A DNA stretch of 64,000 nt from Cristatella mucedo (lineage: Eukaryota; Bryozoa; Phylactolaemata; Cristatellidae): the NCBI GenBank assembly GCA_009760855.2, contig WPIO01000015.1, positions 2,897,001-2,961,000 of the forward strand, given 5' to 3'. The notes under the pieces were generated by a model. That model was not told the DNA's origin and did no database searches. It saw only the letters and a list, made by a program, of their open reading frames with translations. Shown piece after piece: positions 12,864-23,830 of the stretch. Position numbers and translations under genes: made by a program. The first letter of the stretch is position 1. Each line of letters starts with the position of its first letter.

Positions 12864-13315
12864 TGAGATAGTTGGGCAGTCAAGATTCGAGACATTGACA
12901 TTCGAGACATTGGGGCTAATTTGGGGCTAATTTGGGGCTAATTTGAGCTCTAGGCCACATAGTTATTGATGCACGTCATGACAGCTGTTGAATGGCTGTA
13001 ACTGCCCACTGCTGACAAATAGACTTGTCAAAGTTGTGGATACGGACTTGATATGTTAAGGTACAAGCGCCCTTCGTCACTGCCGTGTTTCTGCTACTGT
13101 CGGCATGCCTATGTGTGTGGTGCAGCAGCTACAAGTAGTGCAGCAGCTACAAGTACATGCAGAGGTGCAGCAGCTACAAGTAGCTAGCCACGCTACAAGG
13201 TTCAGTCGTAACCAGTATTCATCACTTGTCGGTCGAGACTAGCAACGTCACGAACGCTGCGTCTTCGGCCTATTTCTGACCAGACGTGGAAGCCGCACAT
13301 CAAGTTTGTAACAAA
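12864..13315 (-). mobile_element. LTR-like repeat A, minus orientation
   Basis: Read on the minus strand it starts TGTTACAAACTTGATGTGCGG at 13315 and runs to about CTATCTCA, next to GGGCGCC. A second copy reads on the plus strand at 26668-27028, with the same internal landmarks: ACCTTGTAGC, CTTAACAT.CAAGTCCGTAT and TATGTG.CCTAGAG. This copy has an 18-bp word (GTGCAGCAGCTACAAGTA) three times near 13120-13185 and a GGGGCTAATTT triplication at 12910-12945. It lies just downstream of an integrase remnant on the same strand, as a 3' LTR would. Confidence 0.55.
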
Positions 13316-13399
13316 GAACATCCTTTGGACCATCATGTAGTTAATCGGAGATCTAGCAATTCAATGCTGGCCTTTCTTAGACTGGAGAGGGCACCGTCA

Positions 13400-13666
13400 T
13401 TCATTCATGAATAACTGCCTGTGAGGCACTGTTTTGCCCTTTATCCCTTCTGTCGCTGCCGATCTGTACCAATGCACCATATCCAACATACCTCTACCGG
13501 TGAGCAAATGCCCTTGATAGTCCGATGCAAGCATTCGACTATGCTGTTGCCGTTTGGTCGACAAGCACACCGCTAGATGATCTCAAAGCCCCAGCATTCG
13601 TAGAAACTACGAACAGCCTTCGAACGGATTGAGGCACTGCTATCCACCAAGAGTTGAACGGGTTAG

Positions 13667-13680
<14 letters not shown>
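13400..13680 (-). pseudogene. Gypsy-like integrase remnant A
   Basis: On the minus strand a piece near 13510-13560 reads GNSIVECLHRTIKGI, the conserved integrase segment around the catalytic Glu (compare GNGIAERNHRNIKGMAARTG at about 14590-14640). It is followed by sequence equivalent to the MVYWYN block. Frames are broken and the upstream pol is replaced by a CT microsatellite. It belongs to a different insertion from the pol at 14180-16060. Confidence 0.6.

Positions 13681-13726
<46 letters not shown>
13669..13726. repeat. (CT)n microsatellite
   Basis: A pure CT run that interrupts the pol remnant at its integrase end. Confidence 0.95.
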
Positions 13727-13731
<5 letters not shown>

Positions 13732-13949
13732 GATTTGCTCCAACACTAACTTATAAGATGAAACTTTTTGCTAGGACAATGTCTCCGTAGCGGAAATCTG
13801 CTAAGACAGCAGTCCACCAACCATTAAATATTTGTTGTTGTGGTAGTGTGTAACCTTGATTGCAAGACGAGATCAGTGTTCAGACTGCCTCATTGCCACG
13901 AAATCGGCGATAGATCTTCTGACCTGCACCACGAACAATAATAGACGAT

Positions 13950-14170
13950 GCTTTCCACGTCTGTTCTGCGAATTTCCGCACTAGGGTGATAAAGCCTCGC
14001 CAATTATAGCGTCCTGTCTGCAGTTTAATGATCTCCCACCTGCACGTACGCGACAACACGCAGAACACCGAAGCGAGCTCACAGAGACGTGTATTCTGGT
14101 GGGCACCTACAGCGCTTCTAGACACAGCGGTCGTTATGAACACCACCAGCCCACGAACTAATAGAAAAGC
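13950..14170 (-). mobile_element. LTR-like repeat B (3' LTR of pol remnant B)
   Basis: The minus-strand words AGCGCTGTAGGTGCCC, ATACACGTC and TTGTCGCGTACGTGC match the block at 20938-21200 in order and spacing. The block directly follows the C-terminal end of the integrase frame, which both copies share (RPTGTRTMHL in this one). That placement fits a 3' LTR. Boundaries are approximate. Confidence 0.55.
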
Positions 14171-14179
14171 AATAAACTA

Positions 14180-15100
14180 GCTACGTTCTCCATCGATCTC
14201 AAGATCACACAGGTGCATCGTCCGAGTACCGGTGGGCCTCTCAATCACATGCCCACATGATCTCAAGATCATTCACATGCAACGGAAACTAAGACACGCA
14301 GCACTGGTGAGTTATCCGGTCAAGAAAGAGACATTGTAACGCGAAGAATTGTCATAGAGCACGGACTGTGCCGCGGCCTTGGTTCAGTTCTGTCGACTTC
14401 AGGTGCAGGGGGTGCCTCTTCTTACCCCAAAACGAGGTGCACGTCGGACAAGTAGCGACGCACACTGTCGGCCTCAATTCCTCATAGGAAAACAGCCTCC
14501 TGTTGGGTATCAATTCCTCATCCACCCCTTCTGTTGGCGTGAGGTTGTACCAATACACCATCGTCAAGACGTCCCTACCGGTACGAGCAGCCATTCCTTT
14601 GATGTTCCTATGATTTCGCTCAGCGATGCCGTTTCCGAAGGGCTTATAAGCGAAACGGTGGCTCAGCTTCACGCCCCAATTGTCGCCAAGACCGCGCAGA
14701 GCTGTTAAGCGAAAACTTGCGCTGTTGTCTGTGAGTAACTGCAGTGGAGGGCCTCACTCCATAAAAATGTTGTCAAGATTCCGCACCAAAGAGTTTTCTC
14801 CCTCTTCAGGTATTCGCCTCCGAATTGCGTACCGGCTGGGTTCACAATCTACAACGGTCAGAAATTTTGGTACACGAAATGCGTCTCAGGTCGCAGGCCA
14901 GCGTTTGCCAGTTCTCAGATACATTGAGAAAGCCTGGGCTTCATGTGACTGGTGCAGCATCGATCGACTTGCAACGAGAGCAAACCTTCTTGACGGCTTC
15001 GATATCCTTTCGCTGGAAAATAGCTTCTGGGCGACACATTCTGGAAGGATAGAGTGTTATGTCTACCTCAAAGTGGTGAATGCTGTGAAAATGATAACGG
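14180..15100 (-). pseudogene. Ty3/Gypsy-like integrase (remnant B)
   Basis: On the minus strand a zinc-binding HHCC half is seen near 14955-15000 (VCSRCKSIDAAP). The core's third acidic segment is at about 14590-14640 (GNGIAERNHRNIKGMAARTG) and is followed by the YWYN block of this group. A tail RPTGTRTMHL lies near 14190-14240. The integrase would insert the cDNA of an LTR retrotransposon. Frames are broken by indels and no intact protein can be read. Neighbours are RNase H upstream and LTR-like B downstream. Confidence 0.75.
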
Positions 15101-15189
15101 CAGGTGAAGACGTTTGCTCTGGGAGAGCGAGAAAGCTTACATTTGCCCTAATCCACTTCTGAGCCACTCGGGTCAGGTTCGCGGCTTTT

Positions 15190-15632
15190 TTATAGGATGG
15201 TCGCTCCAGGACTACCGAAGTCTGCAGTCTGCAAACCGCGTCGGCAATGAATGCTTGCCTGCGTCTGATGAGCGCCTACCCCAAGCTGTGGACTCATACA
15301 GCAACTCGTACTACTCGTGTCCCGAATCAGCAGCGATTGTAGCCATCCAAGGATTGCTGCTGAATCTGTCCGATTCTCTACCTGCGAAAGGACCAAGCAA
15401 TTGCCGGATTGAGATTCATGACGACGGCCTCCAGCTCAGCAAGGTTAATGTGGGCTACTTCGTCAGCTTTTCGTAGCCAGGAGACATACTCTACTATCCT
15501 TCCTCCTATATACAGGCATGCCCTGATAGCAAGGATACTGGCGTCACACCAGATGATGCCACCATCTAGATTCGGTGCAGTCCAACTGCCTGAAGCTGGA
15601 TCATCAGCATCCCGGCCGCTGCAGCAACTCAC
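15190..15632 (-). pseudogene. Ty3/Gypsy-like RNase H (remnant B)
   Basis: The minus-strand frame at 15378-15632 carries a GGIIWCDAS segment with the first catalytic Asp, a GGRIVEYVSWLRK strand pair and HINLAELEAVVMNLN with the catalytic Glu. The linker toward integrase continues in another frame (DSAAILGWLQSLL, about 15320-15365), showing a frameshift. RNase H of this type degrades the RNA strand during reverse transcription. Confidence 0.75.
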
Positions 15633-16060
15633 TCGCTGTGACTATGAAATTTGCTCCAGTGATTGTCCCAACCGACATCACCAGCAGCAGCTCTCTTCAA
15701 GTAACTGCAGGCCGGATGGAGCGAGCCAGCCACTGGGAAATGTCCTATCAGTTGACCACACCATGAAAATAGCTGCCGTTGCGATACAGCAGCAGGCAAT
15801 GCGATCGCCCCGTTATCGCGGTGCCAACGAAGCTCCTCACCTCCTTCGGCCTGCATACGTGAAGGCCATGAACCCTCCCACCAACGAGGATTTCCGGCGG
15901 CTGGACCTCCAAACCAAGTGTTTGCGGAAATTCGATGACCTCAGTATGTAAGATGATACTGTTGTGGACGACAACATTGTCAAAAACAAGTCAGTGCCAG
16001 CGCGAACTCTTTCGTTCATGGACAGTACCTTTGTAAGGATCGAGGTCATTATTTTGTGGC
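15633..16060 (-). pseudogene. Ty3/Gypsy-like reverse transcriptase C-terminal part (remnant B)
   Basis: The connection domain reads SQRQLFSWCGQLIGHFPVAG at about 15720-15790, then ACSYLKRAA. Further upstream a broken stretch (VRAGTDLFLTMLSS, 15960-16010) corresponds to the region around the polymerase active site, but the usual acidic pair is not in frame. The fingers and palm upstream are missing. A family B LINE tail sits between this and the protease-like segment. Confidence 0.65.
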
Positions 16061-16433
16061 GACATTAAATCCAAAACCTAGTTGTGTGAGGCAGTATCGA
16101 CGACCCTTGGGCTCCACGACCTAATATTTCTAGAGAGCTGGCTCGACATTCACCTGCAAATATACCTTTCGCAGGTATATTAAGCGCACGCTCTCTCCTA
16201 GCCGTTTCTACGCTCTGAGCTTAGTGCTACTCACATCACCGCCAGCCGCGTGACTGGAGACAAACTTATTCAATCCTCGGTATTCCATCACGGGAATCAC
16301 CTTTTCTTTGCTTGCCTGTACGACGACCACCAGAGCGATCAGGCCACCACAATCACCGGTGAATGGTTGTTGGCAACCTTCCATGATCCACTATTCCACT
16401 TCCTTTTCGTAATCGGCATGAATGTGACATCTA

Positions 16434-16700
16434 CTCTCCAACTGCCGACTATGGCACATCTTTTTCAGCGGTCCTGAACTGCTACTTCTATGTTACTCAC
16501 TACCTCAACTGCTCTCCTAACTCTGCTATGCTTCCCACTTTCTCTTTGTTGCGTGAGACGAAGTCTGTTGGCTACCGAATGCGTACCGAAAGCCGCTTAG
16601 GCTGTGAGTGCGCTATACAAAACACTCCTGCGTAACACCCACATGGTCTTTATGACTTTGTGGAGTTACTGACGGAGATAAATGACATGACAATGTCGTC
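16434..16700 (+). mobile_element. Family B LINE, 3' end fragment inside the Gypsy remnant
   Basis: A well-preserved family B 3' end, from CTGCCGACTATGGCACATC to GAGTTACTGACGGAGATAAATG. It lies antisense to the Gypsy-like pol and separates RT (below 16060) from protease (above 16980), so it probably inserted into that element. Confidence 0.7.
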
Positions 16701-16979
16701 TGCCAAAAGGTACGAATTGTTATGATTCGTAGATTTGGACGCAGCAGAAAAATTTATAAGCCCCCACTTGAATGACCAGCGTCCATGATTGAACACAGCA
16801 CAAAAGTCCTTGTCTTCAATAAGCAAATAAGCAGTCGATTAGGCTACAGCCCGTTTGGCACAGGAAGACGCCACCTGTGCTTCATCGGCTGCACTGGCTT
16901 TCGAACACCTCTATGGCCCATGAACTCAACTAGGGCCAGCAGAGGGACCGATAACCACGCAGCTCAATGGTTCAATGAC

Positions 16980-17300
16980 GTCAATACCAGAGTAGCAGCT
17001 CGAAACCAGGAATTAAATCGCATACAAGTTAGTCCAGCATAATTGTTGGTCCGCATTGGGCTACCATCTCGACCCACGTGGACTTGCAGGCAGAAGTGGC
17101 CCAGTTCATCGTCACGACCGGTTTGCACGCTGGCCTCACCCATGCAAAGTCTGAAAGTGCAGCCGAAATCATGGACCTCAAGCCCCCAGTGTCCACTAGC
17201 GGAGACATCTTGGATTTTTTCATGGGGAGACGTAAGGCGCTCCAAAAAGGAGGGGAAAGCACCGGTGTAGTAATGCACGCGGTCCTCTACTCGTTTTTGG
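16980..17300 (-). pseudogene. Retrotransposon aspartic protease remnant
   Basis: A minus-strand frame (17029-17262) has SPLVDTGGLRSMIS with the DTG catalytic triad, then a PVVT..W.TSACKSTWVEMVA strand and a GPTIMLD end. That is the layout of a retroviral-type protease, though no second lobe is expected because these enzymes act as dimers. It lies upstream of the RT remnant on the same strand, the correct pol order. The plus strand is also open (17078-17452), but it has no recognisable domain. Confidence 0.55.
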
Positions 17301-17396
17301 CCAGTTCGGTACGAAGGCCCGACCACAGCAATTTGGAGCGAGATGTTGCTCGCACAGAAGTAAGATTACTTCCCGTGGCCACGGCGGGCTGCTTTA

Positions 17397-17985
17397 GAAT
17401 AATAATAATAATAATAATATTGCACTTGATAAAGCGCCCTCAGAGAACTTAATCTCTTTCTAGGCGCTTTACAATTGCTGCAAAGTGATACGCAATAGAA
17501 TAGTAAGTAAAATCATGCTTGAAAAACAAACAAAATGAATAACATGGTTAGGGGTTACATGCACTGGGTCAGCATGCAAATGTGGTTAGTGGCAGCATGA
17601 ACAGTGTCAGCACGCATAAGCACATCGAGGACGAATCACAAGGACCCACTAAATGCTGTCCTAAATAGGTATGTTTTTAAGTTTCTTTTAAATGTGGTCA
17701 GGTCAGGGGATGTTCTGATGCAGGTCGGGAGGGAGTTCCAGGCTGTGGGAGCATACGAGCTAAATGCACGGTCTCCAAAGGATTTAAGGTTTGTACGAGG
17801 TATTTCTAGACTGTTGGATTCCGAAAAGCGAGTGGTACGATGCTTAGCCTGATGGGGTAGTATATCTGAAAGATAGGCTGGAGCCATAGAATGAAGAGAC
17901 CTAAAAGTGAGCGACAAAACCTTGAAGTCAATCCGTTGCTTGACTGGTAACCAGTGCAGGGCAGTCACGACTCGTGCGCCCGACA
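17397..17985 (-). mobile_element. L2-A LINE, 5'-truncated copy
   Basis: It starts with an AAT-repeat tail at 17397. The conserved GATAAAGCGCCCTCAGAGAAC end, 3' UTR and C-terminal coding part follow (minus-strand [22 protein letters not shown] type, here [20 protein letters not shown]). The copy is relatively young because its last ~110 codons are open. Confidence 0.85.
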
Positions 17986-18439
17986 GACTTGCACAGGAAA
18001 CACACAGCATCCCAGTGAGCCGGGGCCACGGGTAAGCCATTCCGTAAGAGCAACGGACGCGAATCAGCTATCTGCCGAATTCCGATTGCCGCTCCACTTT
18101 ATTATGACGCTAGCCTTCTAAAAAACCATATGCATCAGTATTTCAGCCAGATTGCACGAGGCTTGTAGCTACCTCATTGCGGCCTCCACGGGTCCAGGCA
18201 TTCATTCAACTGAATTGCCAGAAACCAGACAAGGCAACCAATTCAAGTCTGAGCAAAAATCATCAATTTTTCCGCCTTCCGCAAAGCGGCATGAGGCGAA
18301 TTCCTCGTGTATGTGGGCTGTAGGCGCGCACTCTGGATGCTTCGCTGTTTTGTGTTCGTTGCAACCCCATCTGATGCGTGTGATCTTCAGATCACTGGGC
18401 TTTTAAACGATTGGCCGCCCGGCTATCAGCTGGTGGTGT

Positions 18440-20310
18440 ATATGATAATAATATTGATAATAGATTTGATATAGCGCCCTTAGAGAACTCGATGTCTTAA
18501 TAGACACTTTACATTTGCTGCAAATGAAGCACAATCAAATATGGTTAGATATGGTTGGATATGGTTAGTGAAAGCATGCTCAATAAACAACGAAAATAAC
18601 ATGGTTAGAGGTGATATACACAGGGTCAGTATGCAAGCATTTTTAGTGACCGCAAGTTCAGTGTCGGCACGCATTAGCACATTAATGACGATTCACAGTG
18701 ACCCACTATGTTTTCACAACAAGGTGGGTTTTTAGATTCTTTTTAAATGTGGTCAACTCAGGAGATGTTGTTACGCAAGTCGGGAGGGAATGCTAGGCTT
18801 CTGGAGTGTGCAAACTACCGGCGCGATCTCCAAGGTTCAAGATTTGTACGGGAATGGGTAAACAGTAAGATTCCGAAAAGCGGGTGGTACGATGCATAGC
18901 TAGATGGGGCAGTAGATTTGATAAGTAGGCTGGAGCTAAATAATGAGCCGGTCTGAAAGTGAGGGACAAAACCTTGAAGTTGGTGAATTTCTTGACTGGG
19001 AGCCAGTGCATGTGGGAGAGAAGTGGTGTGATGTGGCAACTGCAACGCTCTCGACAAACGATTCTAGCTGCAGAGTTTCGCACTACCTGTAAGTGCTGTT
19101 GTGTTACAGTGTCTCTGGCAGCGGCTGTTCTTGTGGAGTCTCGCGGAGATACGAGCGGAAGAACGCGAGCGGTTAACGAGACTCTGTCTTTATTCCCTCA
19201 GCAGGTACATATACGAGCTGGCTGACTTAACCAATAAGGGAGTGGCCCACCACATCTGTGGTGGGCCACATGCTTAAATAAAAGGCCGGGCGCTGCACCG
19301 AGTCAATTGCAGAGCCACCTGCTGTAGGTGGGGCATACATTAGTGGCCGAGGCTGCGGTGCTAATTACAATAGCAGGCCATACAACAACACCCGAGTGCA
19401 CTTGCAGGTAGACCAGCTAGCAGTGAGTTGTACAAGTCAAGACGGGATGTCGAAAATGCCTGTACCAATTAAGATGTAGTATCGCTGTCTAAACAAGCCC
19501 GACTTTTAGCTGTGTTGTGTAGCTAAAAGTTGGCAGACTTGCCTGTGGAGCTGATATGGTCGTCTAATAAAAAGTCTCTTTGATACATGACACCGAGGTT
19601 TCGTGCAGATTCAATAGGGCGTATGCTGGTACAGCCGATTTGGAACGTTATTCTTCCTAATTTCTGAATCGCACTTGGTGTTCTTATATAATTGGTAAGT
19701 TGGTTTTATCATCATTCAATTTAAGAAAGTTTGCTGCTATCAATGTGCTGATGTCAATCAATACATGCCCCAAGGAGTTGAGAGAATTTGACTTGCATGA
19801 GGGCTGGGGGGGGGGTTAAAGCAAAGGTACAACTGAGTGTCATCCGCATAGAAGTGAAAGATTACATCGTGCTTAACAATTACATCGACATGAAGGAGGC
19901 TCTAAACCGTGAAAATAATGAGACCGAGCACACATTCCTGAGGTACCTCATATTTCAGAAGTTTCTCAAAGATCTTTATCCATTCACATCAATACTCTGG
20001 AGTCTCCCACTGAGATAGGACCTGTACCATTGCAATGCAGTGCCAGCGATGCCATGGCGAGATGAGAGGCGCTCAAGAAGGACTTGGTGATCGATAGTAT
20101 CCAAAGCTGCCGAAACATTGAACAGAACAAGTCGAGATACTCTACCTAAGTCTGAATTCTTAAGTAGGTCGTTACATACCCGAGGCATTACTGATTCTGT
20201 GGAGTGATTGGCTCTACAACTAGACTGGAACTTACTAGAAATGTTTGAAGTTTCAATATATGAGTTCAGCTGGTCTGCCACGAGTCGCTCCAGGATGGAC
20301 TAGTTATTCC
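18440..20310 (-). mobile_element. L2-A LINE, old copy interrupted by an LTR-like insertion
   Basis: The tail at 18440-18480 is followed by 3' UTR, RT C-terminus to about 19096, then a foreign block (19097-19390). L2-A then resumes at GCAGGTAGACCAGC and runs to the RT palm. The frame at 19976-20281 reads [13 protein letters not shown]...LERLSSRHGIAGTALQW in pieces. Several stops and a deleted 5' half make it non-functional. Confidence 0.8.
19097..19390 (-). mobile_element. Solo-LTR-like insertion with a 28-bp palindrome
   Basis: The block begins TGTTGTGTTAC and ends CATACAACAACA, giving short TGTTGT/ACAACA inverted ends, inside an L2-A copy that resumes right after it. On the minus strand it contains AATAAA (TTTATT at about 19190), as an LTR would. 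At 19242-19269 two 13-base arms (GTGGCCCACCACA and its complement) flank two bases. No clear target duplication is visible, so a small DNA transposon remains possible. Confidence 0.5.
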
Positions 20311-20549
20311 TTCCACGGCCAGTTAATGGCGCAGTGAAGCATTATGGCCCTGCTTCGGGTTTATGGACCTTCTCCATTTTATGGGAATAATTTATGAGGG
20401 TGAGTCACAGCTGGAAGATGCACAGGGAGTCGAAACCAGGACTTGTGGTAGGGCAATGGCGTGTTGGCCCGCTGCGAGCGTAAGTGTGAAAACACACAAT
20501 TGCTAAAGCCCCCTCGGTGGTTCCGTGTTGTCACTTTTGTGTTGTCAGA

Positions 20550-20830
20550 GCTTCAAACTACACCTCGTAGGTATCGAGGCAAATCAGAGACGACGCAGCC
20601 AGCAGTGCTTTCTTTACCTTGGCATGGTCTCTCTTAGGGATGCTTTCGTATACGGTTAATGCCCCACGCTTAAGAATTAGCGGCAGAACATTTTCCATGT
20701 CATCAACTCATTCCATCCTGGCCAGTGACTCGAGCCAATTCAACCATTAAGCGAAGCCTTCGTTGCTGTCAAATTAAGCGATTGCTTTCCTCAGCTCTAC
20801 GTTCAAACTCTTCATAAAATGCCAAATTAG
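20550..20830 (-). pseudogene. Gypsy-like gag remnant D
   Basis: A minus-strand reading near 20570-20690 gives ALTVYESIPKRDHAKVKKAL. This is the capsid-type segment (AxxVYExL...YxxxKxAL) seen in the gag of Gypsy-like elements. Stops interrupt it. On the minus strand it lies downstream of LTR-like B (20938-21200), as a gag would lie after its 5' LTR. Confidence 0.45.
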
Positions 20831-20845
20831 CTTGCTGTTGCATGC

Positions 20846-20937
20846 CCCTTTGCAGCAAATGTAATGCGCCTAGAAAGAGATTGAGTTCTCTGAGGGCGCT
20901 TTATCCAGTGCATTATTATTATTATTATTATTATTAT
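20846..20937 (+). mobile_element. Orphan L2-type 3' tail
   Basis: Only CTTTGCAGCAAATGTAATGCGCC, the AGAAAGAGATTGAGTTCTC word and a TTATTA run are present. It separates LTR-like B from the gag remnant. Confidence 0.65.
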
Positions 20938-21200
20938 GCTCCCCGAGCAGCACGTACGCGATAACACGCTGGACACCGATGCGGGTTCACAAGGACATGC
21001 ATTCTCTCGGGCGCCTACAGCGCTCCCGAACATAGCCGCCCTCCCCTCCGCCGGCCTGCGAACTGCCCGACCTCAGCAGGCCGTGACTCACCCTAATACA
21101 GAATTTCCTTATAAACCGGCATGGCACACTGGCCTCAGCAGGAATACCACGGCCATTATCCTGCGCATATGCTAATGGAAAGGCAATAAATTAGCCTCAT
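20938..21200 (-). mobile_element. LTR-like repeat B, second copy
   Basis: The minus-strand words GAGCGCTGTAGGCGCCC, GAATGCATGTCC and TTATCGCGTACGTGC match the copy at 13950-14170. A TTTATAAGG box lies upstream in this orientation. The end CGGGGAGCA is consistent with an LTR end. It sits between pol remnant C (above) and gag remnant D (below). Confidence 0.55.
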
Positions 21201-21990
21201 TCCCCTTTATCTCAAGATCGTACAGGGTGCACAATCCTAGTGCCAGTGGGCCTATCAACTACACTGCCTACGCCCTCGTGGTGCCAGTTTGTATCACTGG
21301 CTACACGTTTGAGGTAAATACACGCGTTGCCATCACCAAAATGAAATGAAGGGAAATGAAAGACGAGCTGCCCCCACCAAAAAAACAGTTATCGCCGCGT
21401 TATCGCTGGCTGTACAGAGCCTATGACGTTATCTTTATGACATACGAGATCCCAGCGTTAACTGTTGACACTGAGGCTTAGGATTCCACCACCCTCTAAC
21501 TTATCTGGCAGTTTTGCTTCGAGTCCGTACTAACGTAGATGCTCAAGCACTCGGTCATTCGAGACAGTATAATTGTGCGCCAAAATATTGTCGAAATACA
21601 AATGAGCGCCGGATCTGACTTGTTGGTCGGAGAATTCACTTTATTTAGAATATCGATCTTTATGTTCGGAGTAATGCTAAGGCTATAACCCAGGCTAGTA
21701 ACGCAGTACCGGCGGCCATAATACTTAACCACCTGACCCTTCGGCAATGACAAATCTATGCGAATCTGCAAATAGGCGTTGTGAGTCCCTGCGTACAACG
21801 TTGTTCACTGCATACGTGCCCGTCTGCCGCGTTGCTCGACACAAACTGGTTGAGCTACCGATAATTGATAACCGGAGTCGCTTATAATTTACTGCTTTGG
21901 ACAACGGCCATTAGGGGAGTCAGTCATCTGCACTTCCGTGAAATGATTGAAGCCAATCACACCTTATCCGTTCATCCACATCTACCTCCC
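21200..21990 (-). pseudogene. Gypsy-like reverse transcriptase remnant C
   Basis: The minus-strand frame at 21496-21798 reads HNAYLQIRIDLSLPKGQVVKY...GRRYCVTSLGYSLSITP. This is the RT palm motif A neighbourhood (D-x-x-xAYLQI) and the following strand. The active-site region is degraded. A short integrase-end segment (RPTGTR) near 21230-21260 shows that RNase H and most of integrase were deleted. Confidence 0.65.
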
Positions 21991-22125
21991 GTACTCTGCT
22001 TCTACCTCAGTCAGAATAAGATAATCGGGAATGTGATTCTGCAGCAGGGGTGCCTATGTACCCTCTATTCATTTCCATCGCGCATGGCACGCCCCATTAC
22101 GGCAGTAAAGTCTTCGTGTTTGAGA

Positions 22126-22500
22126 CTATGAGCTCACTCGGATCTCCAACTTTAGCAACAAGCGAGACATCGGTGGCCAGAAGAACGCGAAGATAATTTC
22201 CGCCGGGTTCTTTTCCACGGGTGCCTCGTTACTGAATTCAACTCGACCTTCGCCAGAGCCGACGCGGAATCCGCATGGTGCTCTTATGATTTCCATCCTA
22301 AGGACGACGTCCCAGCCCTCAACTATATCAGTCGCCAAGCAATTGACCTCTAGCGTTCCTCCTATAATTAGTTAACCGACCTTACATATAAACGTACACA
22401 GAGCGTGGTCTCCTATCATCATCAAAATACCACAATTCGCGGACTGCACTTCGCACTAGTGGGTCAGCGCTGGTACGGGGCAATGTGCGGGAGTCAACAA
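22126..22500 (-). pseudogene. Gypsy-like protease and linker remnant C
   Basis: The minus strand contains CLATDIVEGWDVVLRMEII (22250-22340) and GSGEGRVEF. This corresponds to the post-protease linker, GFDxVLGMD then a GxVEF strand, that precedes RT in these elements. The frame is interrupted by stops. Confidence 0.5.
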
Positions 22501-22539
22501 GTGCGGTTGCACGCTTGCTATTCAGTATCATGCCAATCA

Positions 22540-23400
22540 AGGGTGGCCGTGCCAAATTAAGGGACCAAGATGATGGTGGTGTAGGTTATTCTTCTTGGTT
22601 GTCTTTTCTATCGTCCCGCTTGCTGAACTTGACGGCATACGCTGCAGCCAGGTCATTGGGACCACCGAAGATCCAGCAAAGCCGTTTCTTTGGCCTGCTT
22701 TTAAAGTGTCGGTCGAGGTACCGCCTTTGCGCATCCAGTTTAGACTGCGACACGTCGCCTCGGATCTCGGCACGTTAATTCTCAAAGGAGCCAACCGGTG
22801 AAAGCATCTACCGGTGAAATAAAGTTCCTTGTCATCTCCACCAGCACGGGCATCTCCGCTTTGGTAAGCAAGCGAACTGCCTGCAGATGCCGCTTTACAT
22901 CATCGGTTTGGCCTGCCACAAACGCACATTTCAGCAAAGATTATAAGGAATTCCTACTTGTGGCTCGGCAGTGAAGACAGTGAATGCCAGCGAACGAAGT
23001 CGGCCAAGTAGACTTCCGGCGACTCACCTTCGCAAAGTCTTCTACGTGATAACTCGAAATATGCGTGGGAGCAATCGGGCAAAAACGCAGCGCTTAGCTA
23101 GCGTTTCACCTTCATGCATTCACTTTATGACAGCCCGCCAGCCCTGCGTAGACTGCAAAAGCTCCGCCAATCAAATGCAATGATATGAAGCCGGCGAGAG
23201 CATCATCTTGAACCTTGTGCAGCTCTGCCACGGCATCCAGCCCACCCAAATCCGTTTTATCGTCGTAGGGTGCGACTTTGGCGAGTATCAAAATCGACAC
23301 AATTCCAAGTGACAACTTCCTGCCGAAATAGCTTGAAGTTAGACGCTCTGACATTACACAAGCGACGCGCGAAAACACCAACGGGGGCCTTAAACAAACG
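22540..23400 (-). pseudogene. Gypsy-like gag remnant C
   Basis: From 5' to 3' on the minus strand come APYDDKTDLGGLDAVAELHK, a LAGFISLHLIGGAFAVY segment (23112-23300) and FVAGQTDDVKRHLQAV (22860-22930). A degenerate zinc-knuckle stretch with CWIFGGPNDLA follows near 22660-22700. The order (gag, knuckle, protease, RT) continues in the lower-coordinate remnants, so all belong to one insertion. Confidence 0.65.
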
Positions 23401-23589
23401 TGTATTCAGCTGACGCTAGCAGTGCAACAGCACATGGCCGTTCTCCCCTCATTTACCGTTACCACTGCCCTTGTTGGTGCGTTCGCCCTGGCCTCCCGTC
23501 CACAAGCGGGCTACACCGCGTCAATGTCGAGCCAGCGTGCTTCGACCGATTACCGGATGACCACGAGGCCACAGTATATCTAATTATTA

Positions 23590-23830
23590 AACTATGTTGT
23601 GACATTTGTGTATAGCACCCTAGGAGAACTAAATTTCTTCTTATTCAAAGCATGTCAATTGGCTAATAATAAAATGCCCACTGTCAGCACGCATAAGCTT
23701 ACACGGAACAATTCTGAAATACCCAGCGAACGCTGCGAAGAAAAGATGAGTTTTAGCTTACTTTTGAATGTCGTCACGTCAGTGGATGTTGCGACGTCAG
23801 TCTTCAGTGAGCTCCCGGCTTTCGCGATAC
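23590..23830 (-). mobile_element. L2-A LINE, decayed 3' end
   Basis: It has the tail-end words GTATAGCACCCTAGGAGAACT, CAGCACGCATAAGC and AATGTCGTCACGTCAG in L2-A order, with many changes. Confidence 0.55.
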
